A stretch of DNA of 64,000 bases. Source: Bacteroides sp. (lineage in GTDB: Bacteria; Bacteroidota; Bacteroidia; Bacteroidales; Bacteroidaceae). The translations under genes and the position numbers were made by a program. The first letter of the stretch is position 1. Each line of letters opens with the position of its first letter. This document shows, piece after piece, positions 1-8,195 of the stretch. Under the pieces are notes generated by a model. The model did no database searches, was not told where the DNA came from, and was given only the letters and a program-made list of their open reading frames with translations. The stretch covers positions 1-64,000 of the forward strand of contig DXLM01000005.1 in the NCBI GenBank assembly GCA_019414725.1, written 5' to 3'.

Positions 1-59
1 TGGTTCAGAGCATCTGCCTTACAAGCAGAGGGTCGGCGGTTCGAATCCGTCAACGTCCA
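1..59 (+). tRNA. tRNA-Val (TAC), 5' end missing
   Basis: The 3' part of a tRNA starts before the window. The anticodon stem TCTGC (13-17) pairs with GCAGA (25-29) around the loop CTTACAA, giving anticodon TAC (20-22). A T-arm with GGTTCGAATCC and the acceptor strand AACGTCC plus discriminator A (59) follow. CCA is not encoded. D-arm 5' half and acceptor 5' strand lie outside the window. Confidence 0.9.
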
Positions 60-63
60 CTGA

Positions 64-97
64 GGAGTTTCACATGAAAAGTGAAACTCTTTTTTTA
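64..97 (+). terminator. Rho-independent terminator after tRNA-Val
   Basis: GAGTTTCAC (65-73) pairs perfectly with GTGAAACTC (81-89) across a 7-base loop and is followed by a run of T from 90. It lies directly behind the tRNA and should end its transcript. Confidence 0.85.
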
Positions 98-131
98 TGT
101 TTTTTTTTTTTAAATGAACCTTTTCTTGGAA

Positions 132-162
132 ATTCTTGTTTATTAAGTAATAATACAAGAAT
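132..162. promoter_or_regulatory. Inverted repeat abutting the luxR-type gene start
   Basis: ATTCTTGT (132-139) and ACAAGAAT (155-162) form a perfect 8-bp inverted repeat with a 15-base spacer, ending exactly at the ATG at 163. It could be an operator for autoregulation or an RNA hairpin masking the start; which one cannot be told from sequence. Confidence 0.35.
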
Positions 163-810
163 ATGAGGCATTTAATATTGGCAGATAATCAGGCAATAAC
201 TCGTTTGGGAGTGAAATATTTGGCTTTGGAGGCTGGTAGAGAGCTTTCCTCGATTAAGGAGGCTGTCGGTTTGCAGGAATTGTCGATGATGCTTTCGTCT
301 TATCCGGATTCGGTTGTCATTATTGACTATACTTTGTTCGATTGTACGGCTGATCAGCTTTGGATACTGAAAGAGCGTTTTCCTCAATCTGTTTTTGTAC
401 TGTTTAGTGATGCTTTAAGTGAGAGCTTTATCAGGCGGATGGTTTTGGGAGGCATTCAGTTTAGTTTATTGTTTAAAGATTCAGATGTGCACGAGGCTGC
501 TGCTTGCCTGGATGAGGCTGAGCAAGGGCGGCAGTATATTTGTATGAAAGCAAAAAGTTGGTTGTATGAAAAAGAGCGGGATGCTGTTTCTGATATGCCA
601 CAGCTGACAATGACAGAAAAAGAAGTTCTGCGTTCTTTGACGTTGGGTAAGACTACTAAAGAAATAGCAGCGGAACGCTTTTTAAGTGTTTATACAGTAA
701 TGACGCATCGCAAAAATATTTTCAGGAAGTTGAATGTGAATAACGCTCAGGAAGCGATACGGTATGCCTTAAGGGCAGGAATAGTTAATGTTGCAGAGTA
801 TTGTATCTGA
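163..810 (+). CDS. NarL/LuxR-family response regulator
   Basis: A 215-residue response regulator. The receiver domain (about 1-120) keeps the acid pocket residue D8, the phospho-acceptor D55, S82 and K105. A LuxR-type helix-turn-helix occupies about 146-205 (LTMTEKEVLRSL... KTTKEIAAE... YTVMTHRKNI). It is a predicted cytoplasmic DNA-binding activator or repressor controlled by phosphorylation. No sensor kinase is adjacent, so it is an orphan here: the upstream neighbour is a tRNA and the downstream genes are convergent. A perfect inverted repeat touches the start codon. The receiver is somewhat divergent (only one acid, D8, at the usual acidic pair, followed by N9), so activation may be weaker or atypical. 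The target is unknown. Confidence 0.85.
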   Translation: MRHLILADNQAITRLGVKYLALEAGRELSSIKEAVGLQELSMMLSSYPDSVVIIDYTLFDCTADQLWILKERFPQSVFVLFSDALSESFIRRMVLGGIQFSLLFKDSDVHEAAACLDEAEQGRQYICMKAKSWLYEKERDAVSDMPQLTMTEKEVLRSLTLGKTTKEIAAERFLSVYTVMTHRKNIFRKLNVNNAQEAIRYALRAGIVNVAEYCI

Positions 811-848
811 TATAAACAGGTGTAGTGTCTTTAATACTACTAGCCTTT

Positions 849-912
849 GAAAAAACTCCTGCTTTTGGTCTTTGTTTATTTATGTGACCAATAGCAGGAG
901 ATTTTCATTTTG
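849..912. terminator. Bidirectional terminator between luxR-type gene and metY
   Basis: CTCCTGCT (856-863) pairs with AGCAGGAG (893-900), extended by TGGTC/GACCA. A T-rich tail follows on the plus strand (attttcatttt) and a run of six T on the minus strand, so it can serve both convergent genes. Confidence 0.75.
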
Positions 913-1020
913 TAACTTATGATTATAAGTAAATCTATTCAATTTTTCTCTTTTGAAGCAATTGCTTAAGGGTTGTCTCTTTCAAATTAAGAACGTAGTC
1001 TTTTCGATAAATTATGATGC

Positions 1021-2307
1021 TTATACTTTCTCCAATGCCTGAGCTAAGTCTGCTATTAAATCGTCTATATGCTCAGTTCCTATGGACAAACGTACTGTAC
1101 CTGGTTTGATATGCTGCTCTTCCAGCTCCTTTTCATTTAATTGTGAATGTGTGGTAGTTGCAGGATGGATAACTAGTGATTTCATGTCGGCCACATTAGC
1201 AAGTAGGGAAAATATTTCTAAGCTGTCGATAAAACGTTGAGCTTCTTTTATTCCGCCTTTGATGTCAATCGTAAATATAGATCCTCCGCCTTTTGGAAAA
1301 TAACGTTTATATAGCTTGTTGTCTGGATGCTGAGGTAGGGATGGATGATGCACGGCTTCTACCTTGGGATGTTTGCTTAGATAATCTACTACTTGCAGGG
1401 CATTAGCTACGTGTCGTTCAACACGAAGTGAAAGAGTTTCTAGGCCCTGTAATAAAAGGAAAGCGTTGAACGGGCTGATTGCTGCTCCTGTGTCACGTAA
1501 CAGAATAGCTCGGATACGGATTATATAGGATGCGTTTCCGGCTACGTCGCAGAAACGTATTCCATGATAGCAAGGGTCTGGTTCCGTTAGTTGTGGAAAT
1601 TTTCCAGATGCTTTCCAGTCAAAGTTTCCGGAATCGATGATAACTCCTCCGAGGCTAGTTCCGTGTCCCCCGATAAATTTAGTCGCTGAGTGTATTACAA
1701 TATCTGCTCCGTGTTCTATTGGACGAATCAGATAGGGAGTACCGAAGGTGTTGTCTATTATCAGAGGTATTTTATGTGCATGAGCTATTTGGGCAACAGC
1801 TGCTATGTCGATGATATTCGAGTTAGGGTTACCCAGTGTTTCGATAAAAATAAGTTTGGTGTTCTCTTGTATGGCTTGTTCGAAATTTTTCACTTGACAT
1901 GGATCTACGAAGGTTGTGGTTACTCCTGATGCAGGCAGTGTATGTGCCAGCAAGTTGTATGTCCCACCATAAATTGTATTGGCGGCTACGATATGGTCGC
2001 CGGTACGAGTGATGTTTTGAAACGCATATGTGATGGCCGCTGCTCCGGAAGCAACAGCAAGAGCAGCAACACCTCCTTCTAGTGCAGCCATACGTTTTTC
2101 GAAGACATCTTGTGTTGGGTTGGAAAGTCTTCCGTAGATGTTTCCTGGATCTTGTAAGGCGAAGCGTGCAGCTGCATGAGCTGAATTATGAAAAACGTAC
2201 GAAGTTGTCTGATAGATAGGGACGGCTCGTGCGTCTGTAGCTGGGTCTGCCTGTTCTTGTCCTACGTGGAGTTGGAGTGTTTCGAAATGAAGTTTTTTGA
2301 TGTCCAT
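1021..2307 (-). CDS. metY: O-acetylhomoserine aminocarboxypropyltransferase (sulfhydrylase)
   Basis: A 428-residue PLP enzyme of the Cys/Met metabolism (cystathionine gamma-synthase-like) family. The PLP lysine is K210 in the motif [12 protein letters not shown]; the family signature [10 protein letters not shown] lies at 184-193 and the YGRLSNPT substrate/PLP loop at 58-65. The length and the C-terminal [10 protein letters not shown] segment fit O-acetylhomoserine sulfhydrylases, which make homocysteine from O-acetylhomoserine and sulfide. It starts 36 bases after the cysK stop and is probably cotranscribed with it. A cystathionine or methionine lyase of the same fold is the alternative, but the full length and the neighbouring cysteine synthase favour the sulfhydrylase. 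Confidence 0.9.
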   Translation of the reverse strand: MDIKKLHFETLQLHVGQEQADPATDARAVPIYQTTSYVFHNSAHAAARFALQDPGNIYGRLSNPTQDVFEKRMAALEGGVAALAVASGAAAITYAFQNITRTGDHIVAANTIYGGTYNLLAHTLPASGVTTTFVDPCQVKNFEQAIQENTKLIFIETLGNPNSNIIDIAAVAQIAHAHKIPLIIDNTFGTPYLIRPIEHGADIVIHSATKFIGGHGTSLGGVIIDSGNFDWKASGKFPQLTEPDPCYHGIRFCDVAGNASYIIRIRAILLRDTGAAISPFNAFLLLQGLETLSLRVERHVANALQVVDYLSKHPKVEAVHHPSLPQHPDNKLYKRYFPKGGGSIFTIDIKGGIKEAQRFIDSLEIFSLLANVADMKSLVIHPATTTHSQLNEKELEEQHIKPGTVRLSIGTEHIDDLIADLAQALEKV

Positions 2308-2343
2308 AGTTGCAATGATTTTGTATGTTACTGTAATTCTGTT

Positions 2344-3291
2344 TTAAAGCGGATATTCCTCAAAGGCATAAAGTACGGTTGATAAATATCGTTCTCCGGT
2401 ATCGGGCAGCAATACGACGATGTTTTTATCTTTATATTCTGTCATTTGGGAAAGTTGCAGGGCTGCAAATGTTGCAGCTCCCGAAGAAATACCGACCAAG
2501 AGTCCTTCTTGGAGGGAAAGTTCTCTTCCTGTTCGGATGGCATCGTCGTCCTTGACTCTTATTATCTTATCTACTACTTGTGTGTTGTAGGTGCTGGGGA
2601 TAAATCCGGCTCCTATACCTTGTATCTTATGCATACCCGGTTTTTCACCAGAAAGGACAGCTGAGCTGTCTGGTTCTACTGCTACGATTTCGATATTGGG
2701 ATTGTATGATTTCAGTCCTTCACCTACACCGCTTAATGTTCCTCCAGTTCCGATTCCTGCTATGAATACGTCTACTTTTCCGTCAGTATCCTGCCAGATC
2801 TCTTTTGCTGTAGTCAGAGAATGGGCTCTAGGGTTTGCTGGATTTTCAAATTGCTGCAGAATGACTGTTCCTGGTGTGTTGTCGCGAAGTTCTTCTGCTT
2901 TCTTTATGGCTCCGCTCATTCCTTCGTTGCCGGGAGTTAGGACTAGCTCTGCTCCCATGGCTTTTAATAGGTTTTGGCGCTCCGAACTCATTGTTTCAGG
3001 CATGGTGAGTACGGCTTTATAGCCTTTTACGGACGCTACCCATGCAAGACCTACACCTGTGTTGCCGCTTGTCGGTTCGATGATAACTGAGCCAGGTCGC
3101 AGGATGCCTTTTTGTTCAGCATCTTCTATCATAGCAAGTGCAATGCGGTCTTTAACACTCCCTCCGGGATTGAAAAATTCCAGTTTTGCAATAATATTTG
3201 CCTTTGCTTTATGCGTTTGGCTTAGGTGTTGCAACTTTAGTAAAGGGGTGTTTCCTATCAATTCTGTAAGATTTTGGTATATTTTTGCCAT
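2344..3291 (-). CDS. cysK: Cysteine synthase A (O-acetylserine sulfhydrylase)
   Basis: A 315-residue fold-type II PLP enzyme that makes cysteine from O-acetylserine and sulfide. The PLP lysine is K47 in [14 protein letters not shown] (74-79) binds the substrate carboxylate and GTGGTLSG (about 182-189) binds the PLP phosphate. The length is normal for CysK. It is the first gene of a two-gene operon with metY, so sulfide enters both cysteine and homocysteine from one transcript. A promoter with TAACTTTG as -7 box lies just upstream at 3322-3329. Confidence 0.95.
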   Translation of the reverse strand: MAKIYQNLTELIGNTPLLKLQHLSQTHKAKANIIAKLEFFNPGGSVKDRIALAMIEDAEQKGILRPGSVIIEPTSGNTGVGLAWVASVKGYKAVLTMPETMSSERQNLLKAMGAELVLTPGNEGMSGAIKKAEELRDNTPGTVILQQFENPANPRAHSLTTAKEIWQDTDGKVDVFIAGIGTGGTLSGVGEGLKSYNPNIEIVAVEPDSSAVLSGEKPGMHKIQGIGAGFIPSTYNTQVVDKIIRVKDDDAIRTGRELSLQEGLLVGISSGAATFAALQLSQMTEYKDKNIVVLLPDTGERYLSTVLYAFEEYPL

Positions 3292-3321
3292 AGGTCTTTG
3301 TTTTTGGGGGTTGCTTTATGG

Positions 3322-3353
3322 CAAAGTTAAGAGATTATTTGGGGAATAGCAAT
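3322..3353 (-). promoter_or_regulatory. Likely Bacteroidetes promoter for cysK-metY
   Basis: On the minus strand a TAACTTTG -7 element (3322-3329) lies 20 bases downstream of ATTG (3350-3353), close to the TTTG -33 consensus. The predicted start site is about 25 bases before the cysK ATG. Confidence 0.5.
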
Positions 3354-3387
3354 ACACCATTTAGGGTATATTGTAGAAAATGGGGAA

Positions 3388-3416
3388 ATAAAAAAAAGAG
3401 AAGCATTTGCTTCTCT
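3388..3416 (-). terminator. Rho-independent terminator after the tRNA-fMet pair
   Basis: AGAGAAGC (3397-3404) and GCTTCTCT (3409-3416) form a perfect 8-bp stem with a 4-base loop. On the minus strand it is followed by an unbroken T run. It lies 6 bases past the second initiator tRNA. Confidence 0.85.
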
Positions 3417-3422
3417 CGGTAG

Positions 3423-3495
<73 letters not shown>

Positions 3496-3512
3496 ATGTT
3501 ATTTTTTTGTAG

Positions 3513-3585
<73 letters not shown>

Positions 3586-3607
3586 ATGTTATTTCTTAAT
3601 TGTGGTG

Positions 3608-3638
3608 CAAAGGTAAGGGCTTTATTTTGAAAAACAAA
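3608..3638 (-). promoter_or_regulatory. Consensus promoter for the tRNA-fMet pair
   Basis: On the minus strand TTTG (3635-3638), a 19-base spacer and TACCTTTG (3608-3615) match the Bacteroidetes sigma-ABfr consensus exactly. The predicted start is about 16 bases ahead of the first tRNA. Confidence 0.75.
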
Positions 3639-3955
3639 TTTTTGGACGAATTATTTGATCTTTTTTGTGTATTTCTTCGTGAAAAATGTAGATCTATGCA
3701 TCTTTTTTTACTTTTTCTTGCCGTAAATATTAAAATCTATTAAGTAGATTTTTTTGTTTTTTCTTAGAATATCTGACGCTGGAAGAAAAGTTTGATAGAT
3801 AGATTTACTGCCGTATTAGGTTAAACTTTGATGTTTTTTTATCCTTTAGCTGAAAAAATCTCTCGGCGACAAGAGCTTGTAAGATTCATTTTGGGGAGGA
3901 TAAAGGCAAAAGAACTCATAAACTCTGTCGCTTACAGTGGAAAATCTGGTCTGAA
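3639..3955. other. AT-rich spacer between tRNA promoter and tetR promoter
   Basis: About 320 bases with no convincing open reading frame. The only structure seen is an AT-rich hairpin, AAATCTA (3733-3739) with TAGATTT (3745-3751), followed by T on the plus strand. No promoter feeding it was found, so no RNA gene is called. Confidence 0.4.
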
Positions 3956-3987
3956 TTTGTGTAGATAAAAGAAAAACAGTAATTTTG
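3956..3987 (+). promoter_or_regulatory. Likely promoter for the tetR-fabG pair
   Basis: TTTG (3956-3959), spacer of 20 bases, TAATTTTG (3980-3987). This is a full match to the Bacteroidetes consensus. The start site would fall near 3994, about 30 bases ahead of the regulator start at 4025. Confidence 0.65.
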
Positions 3988-4024
3988 CTCACAATAATGT
4001 AGATTGTGCAATAGGAGAGTTAGA

Positions 4025-4618
4025 ATGACTGTATTGAAGACCAGAGCCAAGTTAGTAGACGTTGCCCGACAGCTATTCGCCAAGAAAGGAGTTGAGGCTA
4101 CGACAATGAATGATATTGCCGTGGCATCTAAAAAAGGCCGTCGTACTCTATATACTTATTTTAAAAGTAAAGATCAGATTTATATGGCTGTGGTAGAGTC
4201 GGAACTCAAGATGCTTTCGGATACAATGGATAAGGTTGCCAAGAAACCTACTGTACCCGATGAGAAAATCCTGGAGCTGATTACTACACATCTTGATATT
4301 ATTAAAATGGCGGTTTATCGTAATGGTACGCTCCGTGCCGATTTCTTCCGTGATATCTGGCGTGTAGAAGCAATGAGAAAGTATTTCGACAACAACGAAA
4401 TAAAGCTTTTTCGTGAAGTCTTGAGAGAAGGAAAAGAACAAGGGCTGTTCGATATAGATAATGTAGAGATAACCGCCGATATATTGCATTACTGCATCAA
4501 AGGAATCGAGGTACCATACATTCGTGGACAGATAGGAGAGGATCTGGACGACGAAACCGGCTGGCGGTATGTGTCTAAAATCGTGTATGGTGCTTTGGGA
4601 TGTCGGAAAGAAAAATAA
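4025..4618 (+). CDS. TetR/AcrR-family transcriptional regulator
   Basis: A 197-residue regulator when started at the ATG at 4025, which has AGGAG 8 bases upstream; a TTG seven codons earlier is possible but less likely. The N-terminal TetR helix-turn-helix spans about 8-55 (ARQLFAKKGVEATTMNDIA, GRRTLYTYFKSKDQIY). The remainder is a helical ligand/dimer domain without recognisable ligand class. It is followed after 26 bases by a FabG-type reductase on the same strand, so it may control that gene and perhaps fatty-acid-related functions. The ligand cannot be read from the sequence. Confidence 0.88.
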   Translation: MTVLKTRAKLVDVARQLFAKKGVEATTMNDIAVASKKGRRTLYTYFKSKDQIYMAVVESELKMLSDTMDKVAKKPTVPDEKILELITTHLDIIKMAVYRNGTLRADFFRDIWRVEAMRKYFDNNEIKLFREVLREGKEQGLFDIDNVEITADILHYCIKGIEVPYIRGQIGEDLDDETGWRYVSKIVYGALGCRKEK

Positions 4619-4644
4619 GTTTAATCTTTTAAATATAACAAATC

Positions 4645-5391
4645 ATGGGATTATTAACAGGAAAAACAGCTATCGTAACCGGTGCTGCTCGTGGTATCGG
4701 TAAAGCTATTGCAATGAAATTTGCTGCCGAAGGTGCAAATATTGCATTTACAGACTTGGTAATTGATGAAAACGGAAAGAATACAGAAGCTGAAATTGCT
4801 GCATTGGGAGTAAAGGTTAAAGGTTACGCTTCAAATGCTGCCAGCTTTGAAGATACTGCAAAAGTTGTTGAACAGATTAAAGAAGACTTTGGTACTATCG
4901 ATATTCTGGTTAACAATGCAGGTATCACAAAAGACGGTTTGATGATGAGAATGAGTGAAGCACAGTGGGATGCCGTAATCGGTGTTAACTTGAAATCTGC
5001 TTTCAACTTTATTCACGCTTGTACTCCAATCATGATGCGTCAGAAGAGTGGTAACATCATCAACATGGCTTCTGTTGTAGGTGTACATGGTAACGCCGGA
5101 CAGTGTAACTACTCTGCATCAAAGGCAGGTATGATTGGTTTGGCTAAGTCTATTGCTCAGGAACTTGGTTCTCGTGGTATCCGTGCAAATGCTATTGCTC
5201 CGGGATTCATCATTACTGATATGACAGCAAAATTGTCTGACGAAGTAAAAGCTGAATGGGCTAAGAAGATTCCTTTGCGTCGTGGAGGTACTCCGGAAGA
5301 TGTTGCAAACATCGCATTGTTCCTGGCTTCTGACTTGTCTGCTTATGTATCAGGTCAGGTAATTCAGGTAGACGGTGGTATGAACATGTAA
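4645..5391 (+). CDS. fabG: 3-oxoacyl-[acyl-carrier-protein] reductase
   Basis: A 248-residue classical short-chain dehydrogenase/reductase. The nucleotide-binding loop TGAARGIG is at 12-19, NNAG at 90-93, N115, and the catalytic S143, Y156 and K160 are all present. The C-terminal VSGQVIQVDGGMNM is typical of FabG, which reduces 3-oxoacyl-ACP with NADPH in fatty acid elongation. Codon use looks like a highly expressed gene (GGT, AAC, CGT rich). It follows a TetR gene after 26 bases. Another SDR substrate cannot be excluded, but the sequence reads as FabG throughout. Confidence 0.92.
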   Translation: MGLLTGKTAIVTGAARGIGKAIAMKFAAEGANIAFTDLVIDENGKNTEAEIAALGVKVKGYASNAASFEDTAKVVEQIKEDFGTIDILVNNAGITKDGLMMRMSEAQWDAVIGVNLKSAFNFIHACTPIMMRQKSGNIINMASVVGVHGNAGQCNYSASKAGMIGLAKSIAQELGSRGIRANAIAPGFIITDMTAKLSDEVKAEWAKKIPLRRGGTPEDVANIALFLASDLSAYVSGQVIQVDGGMNM

Positions 5392-5410
5392 TATTTAGTA
5401 AATAATTTGT

Positions 5411-5490
5411 AGGTGAAGAATGAGGAACCTACATGCAGTCAATATTTGTCGCTGCATCGTATTCTTCATTCTTCATCTTTTTTATTTTAT
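5411..5490 (+). repeat. Imperfect inverted repeat (element A), probable fabG terminator
   Basis: Left arm from 5413 (GTGAAGAATGAGGAA) and right arm 5461-5476 (ATTCTTCATTCTTCAT) pair with a few G:T wobbles; inside them ATGCAG (5432-5437) pairs with CTGCAT (5452-5457). A T-rich tail follows from 5477. A related element lies at 18373-18469. Confidence 0.55.
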
Positions 5491-5496
5491 GGCATT

Positions 5497-6171
5497 ATGA
5501 CCGTAGTATACGAAGACAACCATATTATTATAGTAAATAAAACGGCTTCCGAAATTGTGCAGGGTGACAAGACTGGAGATATACCTTTGTCTGAAACTGT
5601 AAAACAATATCTGAAGGAAAAGTATTCCAAGCCTGGTAATGTGTTTTTAGGCGTAGCACATCGTCTGGACCGACCTGTAAGCGGACTGGTGGTTTTTGCT
5701 AAAACCAGTAAAGCTTTGGCTCGTCTGAACGATATGTTTCGCAACAGTGAAGTGAAGAAAACTTATTGGGCCATCGTGAAGCAGTGTCCTCCTGCTGAAG
5801 AAGGGGAGCTGGTACATTATTTGGTACGCAATGAAAAGCAAAATAAATCGTATGCTTACGATAAAGAAGTGAAGAACTCGAAGAAAGCTGTTCTTAACTA
5901 CAGACTGATAGGGCATTCACAAAATTATTATTTGCTGGAAGTGGATTTAAAAACCGGACGGCATCATCAGATTCGTTGTCAGCTTGCAAAGATGGGATGT
6001 CCCATTAAAGGTGATCTGAAATATGGCTTTCCACGGTCGAATCCTGACGGAAGTATTTGCCTGCATGCGCGTAGGGTACGGTTTATTCATCCGGTATCGA
6101 AAGAACCGATTGATATAACAGCACCTGTTCCTTCCGGTAATTTATGGAATGGCTTCGAAATGAACAAATAA
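5497..6171 (+). CDS. RluA-family RNA pseudouridine synthase
   Basis: A 224-residue pseudouridine synthase of the RluA family without an S4 domain. The catalytic aspartate is D58 in HRLDRPVSGLVVFAKT (55-70); the KTGRHHQIRCQLA motif near 151-163 and the LHARRVRFIHP segment near 192-202 are characteristic. The open frame extends 84 bases further upstream from a GTG, but that part covers the upstream hairpin; the ATG at 5497 begins the conserved VVYEDNHIIIVNK strand and is preferred. The RNA site modified cannot be assigned. Confidence 0.88.
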   Translation: MTVVYEDNHIIIVNKTASEIVQGDKTGDIPLSETVKQYLKEKYSKPGNVFLGVAHRLDRPVSGLVVFAKTSKALARLNDMFRNSEVKKTYWAIVKQCPPAEEGELVHYLVRNEKQNKSYAYDKEVKNSKKAVLNYRLIGHSQNYYLLEVDLKTGRHHQIRCQLAKMGCPIKGDLKYGFPRSNPDGSICLHARRVRFIHPVSKEPIDITAPVPSGNLWNGFEMNK

Positions 6172-6180
6172 AAAGAGAAA

Positions 6181-6212
6181 ACGAGGACGCTTCACAGCGT
6201 CCTCGTTTGTTA
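6181..6212 (+). terminator. Terminator after the pseudouridine synthase gene
   Basis: ACGAGGACGC (6181-6190) pairs perfectly with GCGTCCTCGT (6197-6206) over a 6-base loop. The T tract behind it is short (ttgtt), so termination may be partial. Confidence 0.7.
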
Positions 6213-6478
6213 AAAACACATAGGCATCTTCATTTTCTTGTCAAAAGGTTGTATTTCAGGGGGAAATCAACCTTTCTCTCTTTTGTTTTTATGGGGTTGG
6301 GTTTATAGTTTGGTTTTTGCCTTTTTTTATGTTGTATAGAGTGTGTGTATCCAATTCTCTCGTAAGAGATATATTGCAATCATCGTGCCAGAAAAAAGGG
6401 TTTTATTTAATTCTTTGATTTATAAATGTTTGGGCAAAACTGTGACTTCCTGTAGATTGGGGAAAGTGTGGAATGTGT
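6213..6478. other. Non-coding stretch with an unassigned hairpin
   Basis: No credible gene is seen here. A strong hairpin lies at 6244-6275: AAAGGTTG with CAACCTTT outside, ATTTC with GAAAT inside, loop AGGGG, followed by a T-rich tail (ctctcttttgttttt). It may be a second terminator or the end of a small RNA; no promoter for a small RNA was recognised. Confidence 0.4.
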
Positions 6479-6509
6479 AGAAAAAACTGTGGAATAAATC
6501 CACAGTTTT
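6479..6509 (-). terminator. Terminator after the NtrC-type regulator
   Basis: AAAACTGTGGA (6483-6493) and TCCACAGTTTT (6499-6509) form a perfect 11-bp stem with a 5-base loop. On the minus strand a T run follows. It lies 42 bases past the regulator stop codon. Confidence 0.8.
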
Positions 6510-6550
6510 GTGGGATTTTTTCTTCAATGAATAAATTTTCAGGAGAAATA

Positions 6551-7888
6551 TTACCCGATATTATACAGTTTCATTTTATTGTATAATGTTTTACGGTCTA
6601 TCCCCAGCAACAGTGCTGCTTTGGTTTTATTATTTCCCGTTTGTTGCAAAGCATTCATTATCCGTTTCTTTTCTGCTTCTTCATCGTGTAAAGCAAATGA
6701 TGATGTAGCAGGACTTACGGGCTGTGCGAGAATCTCTTCTCCTAAATCGTGTACAGTAATAAATTCTCCTCGTGCCAGCAACGTAGCACGTTTGACAATA
6801 TTTTTTAGTTGACGCAAGTTGCCTGGCCACGAATAGCGTTGAAGTGCTTCACTTGCAGCAGCGTCAAAACCGATCAACGTACGTTCCAGTTCTCGGTTTG
6901 CCTGGTCCAGAAAGAAATTAGCAAAGAGCAGAATATCTTCGGGACGCTCTTTCAGGTCGGGCATTCGTAGGGTAAATTCATTAATACGATGATATAAATC
7001 TTCGCGGAATGTACCTTTAGCTATAGCTTCCTTCAGGTTTTCGTTGGTGGCACTTACAAGTCGTACATCCACCTCTATTTCCTTGGTCGAACCTATTCTG
7101 CGAATACGGCGTTCCTGTAAAGCACGCAGCAGCTGAACCTGTACCTCGTAACTCAGGTTTCCTATTTCATCGAGAAATAAAGTACCTCCGTTGGCTTCTT
7201 CAAATGCACCTACTTTATCATTTAGCGCTCCGGTAAATGAACCTTTTATATGTCCGAAAAACTCAGATGCAGCCAAGTCCTTGGGTATCGATCCACAGTC
7301 TATTGCTATGAAAGGCTTTCCATTTCGTTTACTTAGTTCATGGATTCGGTGTGCTACATATTCTTTTCCCGTACCACTTGCTCCATTTATGAGAACAGAC
7401 ATTTGAGTAGGGGCAACCAGACGGACATAACTGAATAATTGGTGAGCTGCTTCACTTTCACCTTCCAGAAAACTTTGCGGAGTATTTTTTTCAATATGCG
7501 CTTCATTAGGCGTAGCAGGAACTTCAGATTTTTGGATAGCTTCTTTTATCTTTTTCAGCAATTCGTCAGGCTGAACTGGTTTCGCTATATAGTCGCTTGC
7601 TCCTTGTTTTATGGCCTGTACGGCAGTCTGTATTTCGGCATAACTCGTCATAATAATAAAAGGAGTAGTGCACGACTGGCTGCGAAGCCATACCAGCAAA
7701 TGTATTCCGTCTTGGTCAGGAAGCCGTAAGTCAGACAATATGAGGTCGTAAGAACGTGCTGAGAGTTGTTTCTTGGCACGTGAACTACTACCTGCCGTAT
7801 CAACTTCGAAACCTTTTTTCCCCAACCACGTTTTCAGCATGGTAGCAAAAGTTAAATCATCTTCGATTATGAGAATAGACGGAGTCAT
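6551..7888 (-). CDS. Sigma-54-dependent response regulator (NtrC family)
   Basis: A 445-residue three-domain activator. The receiver (1-120) has E9, D10, phospho-acceptor D53, T81 and K103. The AAA+ domain (about 138-375) has Walker A GASGTGKE (169-176), a GSFTGA loop (216-221, a variant of the sigma-54-contacting GAFTGA), Walker B GGTLFLDEIG (234-243) and the RYSWPGNLRQL sensor motif (351-361). A Fis-type helix-turn-helix closes the protein (about 406-445). It should drive sigma-54 promoters in response to phosphorylation. The gene follows a hybrid kinase with HPt domain, which is the likely phosphodonor. Its targets are not visible. Confidence 0.92.
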   Translation of the reverse strand: MTPSILIIEDDLTFATMLKTWLGKKGFEVDTAGSSSRAKKQLSARSYDLILSDLRLPDQDGIHLLVWLRSQSCTTPFIIMTSYAEIQTAVQAIKQGASDYIAKPVQPDELLKKIKEAIQKSEVPATPNEAHIEKNTPQSFLEGESEAAHQLFSYVRLVAPTQMSVLINGASGTGKEYVAHRIHELSKRNGKPFIAIDCGSIPKDLAASEFFGHIKGSFTGALNDKVGAFEEANGGTLFLDEIGNLSYEVQVQLLRALQERRIRRIGSTKEIEVDVRLVSATNENLKEAIAKGTFREDLYHRINEFTLRMPDLKERPEDILLFANFFLDQANRELERTLIGFDAAASEALQRYSWPGNLRQLKNIVKRATLLARGEFITVHDLGEEILAQPVSPATSSFALHDEEAEKKRIMNALQQTGNNKTKAALLLGIDRKTLYNKMKLYNIG

Positions 7889-8195
7889 ATATTTCTTTTT
7901 ATCCGGTATGTTACAAATAAAAAAAGCCTTGTTGTCCTAATGGATTTAGTTTGTGGTAATACGTGGAGAAACAGTGGCCTCTTTTACAGAAACACTTTGT
8001 TTTTTCGCAAATATTCTGCTCCTTTTTCGGAGTTTTACTTCATTCTTTAATTCATTTTTCTGGTATTCCAAGGCTGTAATCTGATACAAAGATAATATTT
8101 TTTCAGTATAGTACTCAGACCATATTTAAATTTTCCAGTAAACAGAGTACCTCAGATTGTTTTTTAAGTTTTCTTTTGGAAGTTTTTTTACTATT
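7889..8195. other. Spacer between hybrid kinase and NtrC-type regulator
   Basis: A 307-base gap with no open frame of note. It contains a minus-strand TATCTTTG -7 box (8087-8094), with TCTG 21 bases upstream in place of TTTG, so the regulator may be transcribed separately with a leader of about 190 bases. Short GTACTC/GAGTAC repeats flank 8110-8150. No clear terminator for the kinase was seen. Confidence 0.4.

Noticed and set aside
2188..3349. Plus-strand open frames opposite metY and cysK
   Set aside because: They mirror conserved coding sequence on the other strand, lack recognisable domains and have no start signals; shadows of real genes.
3292..3390. Possible SAM or other riboswitch ahead of cysK-metY
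   Set aside because: The leader after the predicted start site is only about 25 bases, too short for a riboswitch.
3733..3756. AT-rich hairpin with T run upstream of tetR
   Set aside because: Stem is 7 A/T-rich pairs and no promoter or gene on the plus strand feeds it; chance in an AT-rich spacer is likely.
7889..8195. Sigma-54 (-24/-12) promoter near the NtrC-type regulator
   Set aside because: No GG-N10-GC element with good flanks was recognised; the visible box is a normal -7 element.
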